From the NCBI GenBank assembly GCA_002021875.1, contig CP018627.1, positions 9,734,001 through 9,798,000 of the forward strand: DNA of 64,000 nucleotides, given 5' to 3'. Below the pieces are notes generated by a model that did no database searches, had not been told where the DNA came from, and saw nothing but the letters and a program-made list of their open reading frames with translations. Position numbers and translations under genes: made by a program. Positions within the stretch are counted from its first letter, which is position 1, and every line of letters starts with the position of its first letter. Origin of the DNA: Streptomyces hygroscopicus (GTDB lineage Bacteria; Actinomycetota; Actinomycetes; Streptomycetales; Streptomycetaceae). Below are positions 25,229-32,914 of this stretch, one piece after another.

Positions 25229-25567
25229 GCCGACCTGCTCCGGGACGCGGTGGCGCTGCACACCTCGACCGGCATCGCGGTCCACAAGCAGCCGGTCGTC
25301 GCCCTCACGCACCTCGGCATCGGCGCCGACATCTTCGGCTTCGGCGCCGAGGAAGTGGACCGGGCCGTGCTCGACGCCGCCCACTCGGCGTTCCCCTGGC
25401 TGGATCTGCGTGAGCGGATCCTCGAGACGGTGGTCCACCAGATCGACGAGCAGCCGTCGAAGTGGGCGCCCGTGTCATTCGTCGACGCCGCGTATCGCAG
25501 GCTCCGGCCGGACAATCCGTTTCCCGGGCTGGACGAGTTCTGCGCCGCCCCGGCGGTTCCGGACTGA
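25229..25567 (+). pseudogene. 5'-truncated HD-domain hydrolase
   Basis: The C-terminal part of an HD-domain (cyanamide hydratase-like) protein: LLRDAVALHTSTGIAVHKQP, then LTHLGIGADIFGFGAEEVD and a normal C-terminal tail to the TGA at 25565. The HD metal motif and the N-terminal half are missing. It begins exactly where the truncated AraC gene ends, head to head, so one deletion removed both 5' ends and the shared promoter. Confidence 0.62.
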
Positions 25568-25605
25568 CAGGACCGCAGCGCGCGGGTCCGCCCGGAGGCG
25601 GACCC

Positions 25606-26292
25606 TCACGCTTTCGGGCCGTAGAGCGCGGCGATGTCCTCGGAGCCGGCCCAGCGGCTGTAGGTGGGCGCCTGTGGCCAGCCGTCGGGGGAGTCCTGCC
25701 ACTCCTCCTGCCGCCCGTACGGCAAGAGATCGATCAGCGCGAAGGAGTGACTGAGCTGCTCGGTGCCGCGGCCGTTGGTGTGCCAGGTGCGGTAGACGGT
25801 GTCGCCATCGCGCAGGAACACATTGACCGCGAATCCTCCGCCGGGCGGTGCGCCGACGTCGGTACCGAACGGGCTGTTCGCCGTGGAATACCAGGCCATC
25901 TTGTTCCCGACCCGCCGCTTGTAGGCGAGTGCCTCGTCGATCGGGCCCTGGGTGACGATGACGAACCGGGCATCGTAGTTGTCCAGGAAATCCAGCCGGG
26001 TGTACTGCGAGGTGAACCCCGTGCAGCCCGGGCACTGCCACTCCTCGCCCGGGAACCACATGTGGTTGTAGACGATCAGCTGCCTCTTGCCGTCGAAAAG
26101 GTCCGCCAGCCGGACGGGGCCGTTCTCGCCCTCCAGGGTGTAGTCGGGCATCTCGACCATCGGCAGGCGGCGGCGTTCGGCGGCGATCGCGTCGAGCTCC
26201 CGGGTCGCGGCCTTCTCCCGTACACGCAGCGCTTCGAGCTGACGCCGCCAGGTATCGGCGTCGACGACGGACGGTAGTGCGTCGGGGCTCAT
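25606..26292 (-). CDS. DUF899 thioredoxin-like protein
   Basis: A 228-residue DUF899 protein with a thioredoxin-like fold. Family signatures are MVEMPDYTLEGENGPVRLAD near residue 50, NHMWFPGEEWQCPGCTGFTS with the CxGC motif, and FAVNVFLRDGDTVYRTWHTN. Biochemical function is not established; a redox role is likely from the fold. Start ATG 26292 follows GGGAGCGG; an ATG at 26310 is a longer option. It is convergent with the HD fragment and otherwise alone. Confidence 0.85.
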   Translation of the reverse strand: MSPDALPSVVDADTWRRQLEALRVREKAATRELDAIAAERRRLPMVEMPDYTLEGENGPVRLADLFDGKRQLIVYNHMWFPGEEWQCPGCTGFTSQYTRLDFLDNYDARFVIVTQGPIDEALAYKRRVGNKMAWYSTANSPFGTDVGAPPGGGFAVNVFLRDGDTVYRTWHTNGRGTEQLSHSFALIDLLPYGRQEEWQDSPDGWPQAPTYSRWAGSEDIAALYGPKA

Positions 26293-26447
26293 GGTCCGCT
26301 CCCTGATCATGTGTGTGGCCTGCTGTCTCCATGTGTAGACCTCGCTCGGTCTTCGAACTCATCGGTGCCGGCCATGTCACCGCTTGGCGGCTCCTGGCCG
26401 GAGGTAGGACGGCTGGGCGAACCCGGAGACGCGGACCACTTCCTTCG

Positions 26448-26468
26448 CACCGTCAACGGCTGACGGTG
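26448..26468. terminator. Hairpin after the DUF4232 lipoprotein gene
   Basis: CACCGTCA (26448-26455) pairs perfectly with TGACGGTG (26461-26468) over a 5-nt loop, three bases beyond the lipoprotein stop codon on the minus strand. Confidence 0.6.
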
Positions 26469-26471
26469 GTG

Positions 26472-27170
26472 TTACCAGCTGATGGCGTCGTCCATCGACT
26501 GCTGCCAGTAGGTGACCTTGAGGGAGTCGTCGATGTAGGCGCCCTTCGCGGGCAGTGACGGGTGGGCGGCCGAGGGGACCTCCTCGTCGGCGGTGCGGCC
26601 CTGGAAGTAGACGGCGAGGGACTTCTCGGTGTGGCCGTTCGTGCCGCTGCCGTCGGCCGCCGACAGGTTCACGGAGGAGTAGCCGGACTCGCCCGGGGCG
26701 AGCGTGACCACGGCCTGCGGCTTCGAGTCCTCGATCACCGGCGGCTCCGACTGGGCCTCGCCGAAGCGGACGGCCGGGTAGCCGTAGAGGTAGCAGGTGC
26801 TGCTGCCGGTGTTGGTGACCGTGAGCAGCATGTGGTTCACGGGGCGGTTCAGGGGAGCCGCGACCGTCTTGGTGTTGGAGCCCTGGCAGGTGACGCCCTT
26901 CTTGCCGCTGGTGCCGGACTTGCCGGTGTCGGCCTTGCCGTTGCCCGACGCCGCGGGCACGTCCGTGGCCGAGTCCGAACCGGCGGCGCCCGTCTTCGCG
27001 TCCTCCTGGGAGGACGAGCCGGAGGCGGACGCGGTCGAGGAGGCGCCCGCCGACGAGCCCTCATTGCGGACGCCCTCTCCGTCGTTGCACGCAGTCAGGG
27101 AGAAGGCGGCGACCACGACGGTCGCGGCGGCGGTCAGGAGGCGGGTGCGGGAGGCACGGATGCTGGACAT
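26472..27170 (-). CDS. DUF4232 lipoprotein
   Basis: A 232-residue exported lipoprotein. The N terminus has a type II signal (arginines, hydrophobic run, lipobox LTAC with Cys28), followed by a Ser/Ala/Gly-rich linker to about residue 95. A DUF4232 beta-sandwich domain then starts at VTCQGSNTKTVAAPLN and includes LLTVTNTGSSTCYLYGYPAV. It should sit on the outer face of the membrane; function unknown. ATG 27170 is preceded by AAAGGG. It is divergent (198 bp) from an HTH-membrane protein whose outer domain also looks like an envelope sensor, so the two may act together. Confidence 0.83.
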   Translation of the reverse strand: MSSIRASRTRLLTAAATVVVAAFSLTACNDGEGVRNEGSSAGASSTASASGSSSQEDAKTGAAGSDSATDVPAASGNGKADTGKSGTSGKKGVTCQGSNTKTVAAPLNRPVNHMLLTVTNTGSSTCYLYGYPAVRFGEAQSEPPVIEDSKPQAVVTLAPGESGYSSVNLSAADGSGTNGHTEKSLAVYFQGRTADEEVPSAAHPSLPAKGAYIDDSLKVTYWQQSMDDAISW

Positions 27171-27367
27171 GTGGGTGAGCCCTTTCGGTGGTGCGGTGGG
27201 TGTGGTGCTTGGATGACCGGAGCTTGTGGGGCGGTCCGTCCCAGCTGCCACGAAAGCCGGGCAGTCGGAGACGCTGGAACGCGGAAACGGGCTTTGACCA
27301 GGGGGAACGTAAGGGACCTGGGACGCGGGAATGGGACGCGCCGGGCCACAGGGGAAGGGGAGTAACG

Positions 27368-28834
27368 GTGTCAGGGACGACAGGGGCCGCGGGAGCGGCG
27401 GGGGCCGCCGGGGACGCGGAGGCGTTCGCGGAGCGGCTGCGGGGGCTCAAGGAGCGCTCGGGGCTGAGCTACGGGACGCTCGCCAAGCGGCTGCACATGA
27501 GCACGTCCACGCTGCATCGCTACTGCAACGGCACGGTGGTGCCGGCCGATTACGCGTCGGTCGAGCGGGTCGCGCGGGTGTGCCGGGCGACCCCCGAGGA
27601 ACTGGTCGAGCTGCACCGGCGGTGGATTCTGGCGCATGCGGCGCGGGGGCGTAAGGAGCAGGGGCCGGGCGGGGCGGCGGGTGGTGCGGGTGCCGGGGCG
27701 GGCGTCGCGGCCGGGGCCGGGGAGCACGAGGGCGCGCCGACGCCTGGTGATTCGGCGCCCGGCGCCGGGGGCGGCGGACTGCCCAGGGCGGGGACGCGCC
27801 CTGCCGGTTCGGGTGCTGCGCTGCCCGACGCGGCGGCTGGAACGGAGTCGGCGTCCGAGGGCGGTCAGCTCCGCGAGCCCGGTGGAACCGATGAACCGGT
27901 TGTCGGCGGCACCGTCCCACCCGCTCCCGTACGGTCCCGGCGGCGCCGCACCGCGCTCGTCTCGTCCGTCGCCGTGGCCGCGGTGCTGGGAGCCGTCGCG
28001 TTCGCCGTGAATCTGCCGTCCTCCGGAGACGGCGGCGGTGACGAGAAGGCCGCGGGGGCGGGGGCCGCCACGCCGACCACCAACCCCGGCACCGGGACCG
28101 GAAGCCGAGGGAACGACAAGCGGCCGTCCGCTTCGGCCTCCCCTTCCCCGTCCCGGAGCGCGAAGACCGGCAAACCCTCCGCCCCGGCGTCGGAGCCCGC
28201 CGCCCACAGCGGCGGGAGCGCCGCCGAACGCCCCGGCGGCGCACCGGTCAACATCGCCACCCGCCCCTACGTCTACGACAGCCCCTGCAGCCAGCACTTC
28301 CTCGTCGACAGCGAGCCCGAACAGGTCGGCCCGCCCGCCGCCGAGCCGGACGCGCCCCGCTGGGCCGCCGCGTACGGCGCGGTCTCCTCGGGGGAGCAGC
28401 GCGTCGCCCTCACCGTGCAGGGCACCGGGAAGGACACCGTCGTCCTGGAGGCGCTGCACGTACGCGTCGTCGCGAAGGGCGCCCCGCTCACCTGGAACGA
28501 CTACTCGATGGGCGTCGGCTGCGGCGGCGACGTCGAAACCAAGTCGTTCGACGTCGACCTCGACAACGGCAGCCCGACCGCCACCGTCAAGAACGGCCAG
28601 CGCGACTTCCCGTACAAGGTCAGCGAGTCCGACCCGGAGGTCTTCTACGTCACCGCCCACACCACGGCGCATGACGTCCGCTGGGACCTCGCCCTGGACT
28701 GGTCCAGCGGCGACCGCCACGGCACCGTGCGCCTCGACAACAGCGGCTCCCCGTTCCGCACCAGCGCCGCCGCCGGCCGCCCCGGCTACGACTACCCGCT
28801 GGGCAGCAGCGAGTGGGCCAAGCGCGAGGAGTAG
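27368..28834 (+). CDS. Membrane-anchored HTH protein
   Basis: A 488-residue one-pass membrane protein. Residues ~18-75 form an XRE-like HTH (RLRGLKERSGLSYGTLAKRL; MSTSTLHRYCNG). A long Gly/Ala/Pro linker is followed by one transmembrane helix (~194-216, after RRRR), a Ser/Pro-rich stalk, and an outer domain from ~290 (PYVYDSPCSQHFLVD; later GVGCGGDVETKSFDVDLDNG). The layout, DNA-binding domain inside and folded domain outside, suggests direct signalling across the membrane. The GTG at 27368 has GGGGAG upstream. It is divergent from the DUF4232 lipoprotein. Its ligand and DNA target are unknown. Confidence 0.83.
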   Translation: MSGTTGAAGAAGAAGDAEAFAERLRGLKERSGLSYGTLAKRLHMSTSTLHRYCNGTVVPADYASVERVARVCRATPEELVELHRRWILAHAARGRKEQGPGGAAGGAGAGAGVAAGAGEHEGAPTPGDSAPGAGGGGLPRAGTRPAGSGAALPDAAAGTESASEGGQLREPGGTDEPVVGGTVPPAPVRSRRRRTALVSSVAVAAVLGAVAFAVNLPSSGDGGGDEKAAGAGAATPTTNPGTGTGSRGNDKRPSASASPSPSRSAKTGKPSAPASEPAAHSGGSAAERPGGAPVNIATRPYVYDSPCSQHFLVDSEPEQVGPPAAEPDAPRWAAAYGAVSSGEQRVALTVQGTGKDTVVLEALHVRVVAKGAPLTWNDYSMGVGCGGDVETKSFDVDLDNGSPTATVKNGQRDFPYKVSESDPEVFYVTAHTTAHDVRWDLALDWSSGDRHGTVRLDNSGSPFRTSAAAGRPGYDYPLGSSEWAKREE

Positions 28835-29004
28835 CCACGGATGCCGAACGCGGCTGTCCGCCCTCGGGCGCGGCAGCGACGTGTTGGCCATCGGTTAGTC
28901 GCTCATCAGCGGCGGCGACCAGGGTTGCTTCCCGCGGCCGACCGGTTTCAGCTGCGGCGAGCATCGACAACCACGCGTTCTTTCGTCTGGATCGTCGACT
29001 CACC

Positions 29005-29529
29005 TCAGCTCTTGACGGCCTCCGCGATCCGCAGGGCGGCCTGGGCGGGCGTGAGGTGCGTGGTGTCGACGACCTCGGCCTCGCCATGTAGCCAGGTGCG
29101 GGCCGCCTCGGCGTAGGGCTCGAGGTATTTGAGACGGAACGGGGAGTTGGGGCCGAGGACAGTGTCGCCCGCGATGCGCCCGCGGAGGGTGTCCTGGTCG
29201 GCATGGAGGACGAAGTGCCTTACCGGAATGGCATGTTGGGCGAGGCCCGTGCTGATCTCGCGCCAGTACTCCTCGACCAGGACGGTCATGGGCACCACCA
29301 GAGTGCCGCCGGTGTAGTCGAGTACGCGGCGGGCGGTCTCCACTACGAGCGGCCGCCACGGCGGCCAGTGCTGGAAGTTGTCCGTCGCGGGCAGCGCCGG
29401 CGTGATGTCCATGAGTGTCTCGCCGACCTTCTCGGCGTCGAACACCCGTGAATCCGGGATGAGCTGCTGCACGAGTGCACTGGTCGTCGTCTTGCCCGCG
29501 CCGTGGGTGCCGTTGAGCCATACGATCAT
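29005..29529 (-). CDS. TmrB-like P-loop protein
   Basis: A 174-residue P-loop ATP-binding protein. The Walker A motif is NGTHGAGKTT (residues 6-15). The following pattern RVFDAEKVGETLMDI, DNFQHWPPWRPLV and TLVVPMTVLVEEYWREI lines up with B. subtilis TmrB, the tunicamycin-resistance protein, whose family also includes nucleoside/aminoglycoside-type kinases. Resistance is possible but not shown. ATG 29529 is chosen because the P-loop begins five residues later, as in TmrB; a longer upstream frame is out of family. Monocistronic. Confidence 0.78.
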   Translation of the reverse strand: MIVWLNGTHGAGKTTTSALVQQLIPDSRVFDAEKVGETLMDITPALPATDNFQHWPPWRPLVVETARRVLDYTGGTLVVPMTVLVEEYWREISTGLAQHAIPVRHFVLHADQDTLRGRIAGDTVLGPNSPFRLKYLEPYAEAARTWLHGEAEVVDTTHLTPAQAALRIAEAVKS

Positions 29530-29599
29530 GGGACCCGACGCTAGCGCTCTGCGGGCCGCGGGAACGGGAACAGCGGAAATCCGGTGCGGCTTCGGCACC

Positions 29600-29713
29600 C
29601 GCTCCGCCACCGCCACGCCGGTTCCCTACCCGCGTTCCTGCTCGCCGCAGGCGTGGGCCGCGGCGGCACCGTTGGCGCTGCTCACGGCGTCGCCGCGGAT
29701 CGCCGTCCCGTAA
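29600..29713 (+). pseudogene. Possible C-terminal remnant of a glycogen debranching enzyme
   Basis: A short open stretch ends with TPVPYPRSCSPQAWAAAAPL followed by LALLTA and a stop at 29711. This resembles the conserved end of amylo-alpha-1,6-glucosidase-type proteins (PVPYP-SCSPQAWAAAAP). Nothing else of the gene is visible, and the rest of 29530-29822 holds no gene I can support. Confidence 0.42.
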
Positions 29714-29822
29714 CCCCGCCCGCCCAGCGTCATCGAGGCGCGCGCATCCGGTATGCCCGGGGGATCGGTGCCCACGTCGGCAGTGACCAAGGCCACGGGG
29801 TTCCGGGAGTGTTGGCGCGGGC

Positions 29823-30824
29823 ATGGCCATTACAGTCGGCGCCGTGGACTTCCTCACCGACATCCTGGGCGAGCCCTACCAGTCGATCGACCTGCCGCTC
29901 GCCGCCGACCGAGAGGGCGATGTCGTCGCGACCCTGGTCCGCCGCCGGTCCGCAGATCCTGGCGCCGCGGCTGGAGGCTCCCGCCGAGCGGTGCTCTATG
30001 TGCACGGCTTCGTCGACTACTTCTTCCAGACCCACCTGGCCGACTTCTACGCCGAGCGCGGCTACGACTTCTACGCACTGGACCTGCGCAAGTACGGCCG
30101 CTCACTGCGCCCGCACCATTCGCCGAACTACATTCACGACCTCGACGCCTACGACGAGGAACTCGACGAGGCCGTCCGCATCATCCGCGAGGTCGACGGA
30201 CACGACACCCTGCTGCTCAATGGCCACTCAACGGGCGGCCTGATCAGCGTCCTGTACGCCGACCGGCGGGCCGGGCGGGGGACGATCGACGCGCTCTTCC
30301 TCAACAGCCCGTTTCTGTCCCTGCCCGCTCCCTTGCTGATCCGCACGCTCGGCGCCCCCGTCGTCGGCCTCCTCGGACGGCTGGTGGCCACCCGCAAGCT
30401 CCCGGCCCCGCTCAACCCGCACTACGTCCACAGTCTCCACCGTGACTTCCGGGGCAGTTGGGAGTTCGACCTGGCCCTCAAACCGGCCGAGGGCTTCCCC
30501 CTCTACGCCGGGTGGCTGGCGGCGATCCAACGGGGCCAGCGGCGGGTGCGCCGCGGCTTGGGCGTCGACTGTCCGGTTCTGGTGATGGCTTCGACCGCCA
30601 GCACCGCCACCACCGAGTGGGACGACGCCCTGCTCCGCACCGACGGCGTACTACGCGCCGATGACATCGCCCGCCTCGCACCCCGGCTGGGCCCCCGGGT
30701 CACCACCGTGCGCATCCGGGACGGGGTGCACGACCTGGTGCTGTCGATGCCCGAGGTGCGCGAGCGCATCTTCGCCGAGCTCGATCTCTGGCTCCGCGCC
30801 TATCTGCCGGACCGGGCCGGGTAG
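29823..30824 (+). CDS. Alpha/beta hydrolase (serine esterase/lipase type)
   Basis: A 333-residue alpha/beta hydrolase. The nucleophile elbow is LLNGHSTGGLISVL, the oxyanion region is RAVLYVHGFVDYFFQ, and the catalytic acid and His probably lie in the C-terminal VLVMAST and RDGVHDLVLSM segments. No signal peptide, so cytoplasmic. The HGFVDYFFQTHLADFY pattern is common among monoglyceride-lipase-like actinobacterial proteins. ATG 29823 is used; a GTG at 29844 would drop seven residues. Monocistronic; substrate unknown. Confidence 0.8.
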   Translation: MAITVGAVDFLTDILGEPYQSIDLPLAADREGDVVATLVRRRSADPGAAAGGSRRAVLYVHGFVDYFFQTHLADFYAERGYDFYALDLRKYGRSLRPHHSPNYIHDLDAYDEELDEAVRIIREVDGHDTLLLNGHSTGGLISVLYADRRAGRGTIDALFLNSPFLSLPAPLLIRTLGAPVVGLLGRLVATRKLPAPLNPHYVHSLHRDFRGSWEFDLALKPAEGFPLYAGWLAAIQRGQRRVRRGLGVDCPVLVMASTASTATTEWDDALLRTDGVLRADDIARLAPRLGPRVTTVRIRDGVHDLVLSMPEVRERIFAELDLWLRAYLPDRAG

Positions 30825-30904
30825 TTCGCGGACACGTCTGACCCGGGCCTCGCCCAGGAACGACGGTCCGCGCTCCCGCCGTGGCTTCAGCCGTGCGCGG
30901 GAAG

Positions 30905-30990
30905 GGGGCGGTCGGCGATGTCCAGGGCCTCGTCGGCGGGGACGCCCAGCATGCGCAGCATCATCTCCGCCATGGCCGCGGCGGGAGCCG
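30905..30990 (-). pseudogene. Possible TetR C-terminal remnant
   Basis: The minus strand reads AMAEMMLRMLGVPADEAL then DIADRPLP, which resembles the last helix of some TetR regulators. There is no HTH and no start nearby. Weak call; the rest of the 30825-31034 interval shows no gene. Confidence 0.25.
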
Positions 30991-31034
30991 CACGCCGAAC
31001 GCGACCCCGGGTAACCAACCGGGGGGCACAAAAA

Positions 31035-31068
31035 GGACGGTGCCGGGCGTCCCCTCCCGGCACCGTCC
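31035..31068 (-). terminator. Rho-independent terminator of the MFS pump gene
   Basis: Perfect 13-bp stem GGACGGTGCCGGG (31035-31047) with CCCGGCACCGTCC (31056-31068), 8-nt loop. On the minus strand it is followed by TTTTT (31030-31034), a classical U-tract, 37 bp after the pump stop codon. Confidence 0.85.
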
Positions 31069-31105
31069 AGGGCCGTGTGCCGCTCGAGGCACGGCCCGTC
31101 CGGGG

Positions 31106-32716
31106 TCAGCCGACCTCCGCGGGCTCCTTCACGTCCTCTTCCGTCTGCTCCTGGCCCTGCTGGGGCGCGGCGGCCTTGCGGCCGGGCAGGACGGCCAGGA
31201 CGATCAGGGCGCCGGCGGCCATGATGATGCCGCCGATGAGGCTGGTGTGCGCGACACTGTGGGCGAAGGATTCGTGTACCGCGTCCACCAGCGCCTGAGC
31301 CTTCTGGGGGCCGCCGCTCGGGCTCTTCGCGATCTGCTCGGCGACCGCGAGGCCACCGCCCACCGACTCCTTGGCGACGTCCATGGCGTTGTGCGGGAGC
31401 TGGTTGCCCACCAGGTCACTCAGCTTGTCCTGGTAGGACGTGCTGAGCAGCGAGCCCAGGAGGGCGATGCCGAGGGAGCCGCCGAGCTCCAGCGAGGTGT
31501 CGTTGGCGCCGCCGCCGACGCCCAGCTCGGCCTCGGGGAACGAGCCCATGATCGTGTCGGTCGCCGGGGACACGCTCAGGCCGATCGCGAAGCCGAGCAG
31601 CAGCAGCGACGGCAGGAAGTCGGTGTAGTCCGAGCCCTTGCCGATCTGCGTGAGCAGGAACACGCCCACGGCGCCGATGACCATGCCGGGCACGACCATG
31701 GCCTTCACCCCGAGCTTCGGGGCCAGCTTCCCGGTGACCGCGGCACCGACGAACACGCCACCGGCCAGCGGCAGCAGGCGAACGCCGGTCTCCAGGGCGT
31801 CGTAGCCGAGGACGAACTGCAGGAACTGTGTGGCGTAGTAGATCGAGCCGAAGGTGCCGAAGAAGAAGAACAGCACCGCGAGCATGGAGCCGCCGAAGGC
31901 ACGCAGCCTGAACTTGCGGACGTCCAGCATGGGGTGGGGGTGCTTGAGCTCCCACAGGGCGAAGGCCAGGAACCCCACGCCCGCGACCACGGCCGCGGTG
32001 ACCGGGCCGGTGCCCCAGCCGAAGTGCGGGCCCTCGATGATCGCGTAGACGAGGGAGCCGACGGAGACGATCGAGAGCAGACCGCCGATGTAGTCGATCC
32101 GGCCCATGCCCTTCGCCTTGGACGGCGGCACCAGGACGAGTGCGCCGATGACGCCGACGACCGCGATGGGCACGTTGATCAGGAAGGTGGAACCCCAGGC
32201 GTGGTCCCGCAGCAGCCAGCCGGCGACCACGGGGCCGACGGCGATGGCGAGGCCGGAGGTCGCGGTCCAGGCGGTGATGGCCCGTGCCCGCTCACGCTTC
32301 GGGAAGATCGCCACCAGCAGGGACAGGGTGGCCGGCATGACCACGGCGGCGCCCACGCCCATGATCGCCCGGGCGGTGATGACCAGGTTGGTCTCGTCGA
32401 CCTGGCTGCCCATCACCGAACCGCCCGCGAAGATCAGCAGGCCCATGACGAGGGCGCCGCGGCGGCTGTACTTGTCGCCTATCGCGCCGAGCACCAGCAT
32501 CAGCGCGGCGTAGGGGACGGTGTAGCCGTCGACGACCCACTGCAGATCGCTGCTGCTGAGGTGCAGGTCCGTGGTCATGTCGGGCGCGGCGACGATCAGG
32601 GATGTGTTGGCCATGACCACGATCAGCAGGCTCAGGCACAGCACGATCAGTGCCCACCAGCGCCGTGGGTACGGCCCGGTCATCTTCTCGACCGGTGTGT
32701 TCGCGACGAGCGGCAT
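31106..32716 (-). CDS. DHA2-type MFS drug efflux transporter
   Basis: A 536-residue, 14-helix major facilitator of the DHA2 (EmrB/QacA) family. Motif A-like GAIGDKYSRRGALVMG follows helix 2, motif C-like GPVVAGWLLRDHAWGSTFLI lies in helix 5, and helix 1 reads LIVLCLSLLIVVMANTSLIV. It should export drugs or quaternary compounds by proton antiport. ATG 32716 has AGGAGC upstream. It is divergent from a two-domain TetR gene. Its promoter overlaps two matching operators, and a strong terminator follows. Substrate unknown. Confidence 0.92.
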   Translation of the reverse strand: MPLVANTPVEKMTGPYPRRWWALIVLCLSLLIVVMANTSLIVAAPDMTTDLHLSSSDLQWVVDGYTVPYAALMLVLGAIGDKYSRRGALVMGLLIFAGGSVMGSQVDETNLVITARAIMGVGAAVVMPATLSLLVAIFPKRERARAITAWTATSGLAIAVGPVVAGWLLRDHAWGSTFLINVPIAVVGVIGALVLVPPSKAKGMGRIDYIGGLLSIVSVGSLVYAIIEGPHFGWGTGPVTAAVVAGVGFLAFALWELKHPHPMLDVRKFRLRAFGGSMLAVLFFFFGTFGSIYYATQFLQFVLGYDALETGVRLLPLAGGVFVGAAVTGKLAPKLGVKAMVVPGMVIGAVGVFLLTQIGKGSDYTDFLPSLLLLGFAIGLSVSPATDTIMGSFPEAELGVGGGANDTSLELGGSLGIALLGSLLSTSYQDKLSDLVGNQLPHNAMDVAKESVGGGLAVAEQIAKSPSGGPQKAQALVDAVHESFAHSVAHTSLIGGIIMAAGALIVLAVLPGRKAAAPQQGQEQTEEDVKEPAEVG

Positions 32717-32802
32717 CGGAAGCTCCTAGGGGGCGAAGCGGTCGGCTTCGGGGGTCGGCAGGAGCGGTGCGGGCTGCTGCCTTGGCACCGAGGACAGTTA
32801 CT

Positions 32803-32845
32803 TGCCCATGGATGTGCAGACTAGTTTATTGCCCATCGGTGTGCA
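32803..32845. promoter_or_regulatory. Two direct-repeat operators over the pump promoter
   Basis: TGCCCATGGATGTGCA (32803-32818) and TGCCCATCGGTGTGCA (32830-32845) are near-identical imperfect palindromes (TGCCCA-N4-TGTGCA) spaced exactly 27 bp apart inside matching 19-bp direct repeats. One covers the -35/spacer and one lies just downstream of the -10 of the MFS promoter. They fit binding sites of the adjacent TetR protein. Confidence 0.7.
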
Positions 32846-32846
32846 A
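32818..32846 (-). promoter_or_regulatory. MFS pump promoter
   Basis: On the minus strand, TTGCAC (-35; 32841-32846) is followed by a 17-bp spacer and TAGTCT (-10; 32818-32823), about 100 bp upstream of the pump start. Spacing and -10 are good for a housekeeping sigma factor. Confidence 0.6.
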
Positions 32847-32914
32847 ATATTGCTTGCTCGCCGGTGGGTAAGCAGGTGGGCCCCGCAGAGCGGCCTGGTG
32901 AAGGAGGTGCCGCC

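Noticed and set aside
30881..32824. A 647-codon plus-strand frame opposite the MFS pump
   Set aside because: Histidine- and aspartate-rich antisense of transmembrane codons; the pump with its terminator and promoter is on the minus strand.
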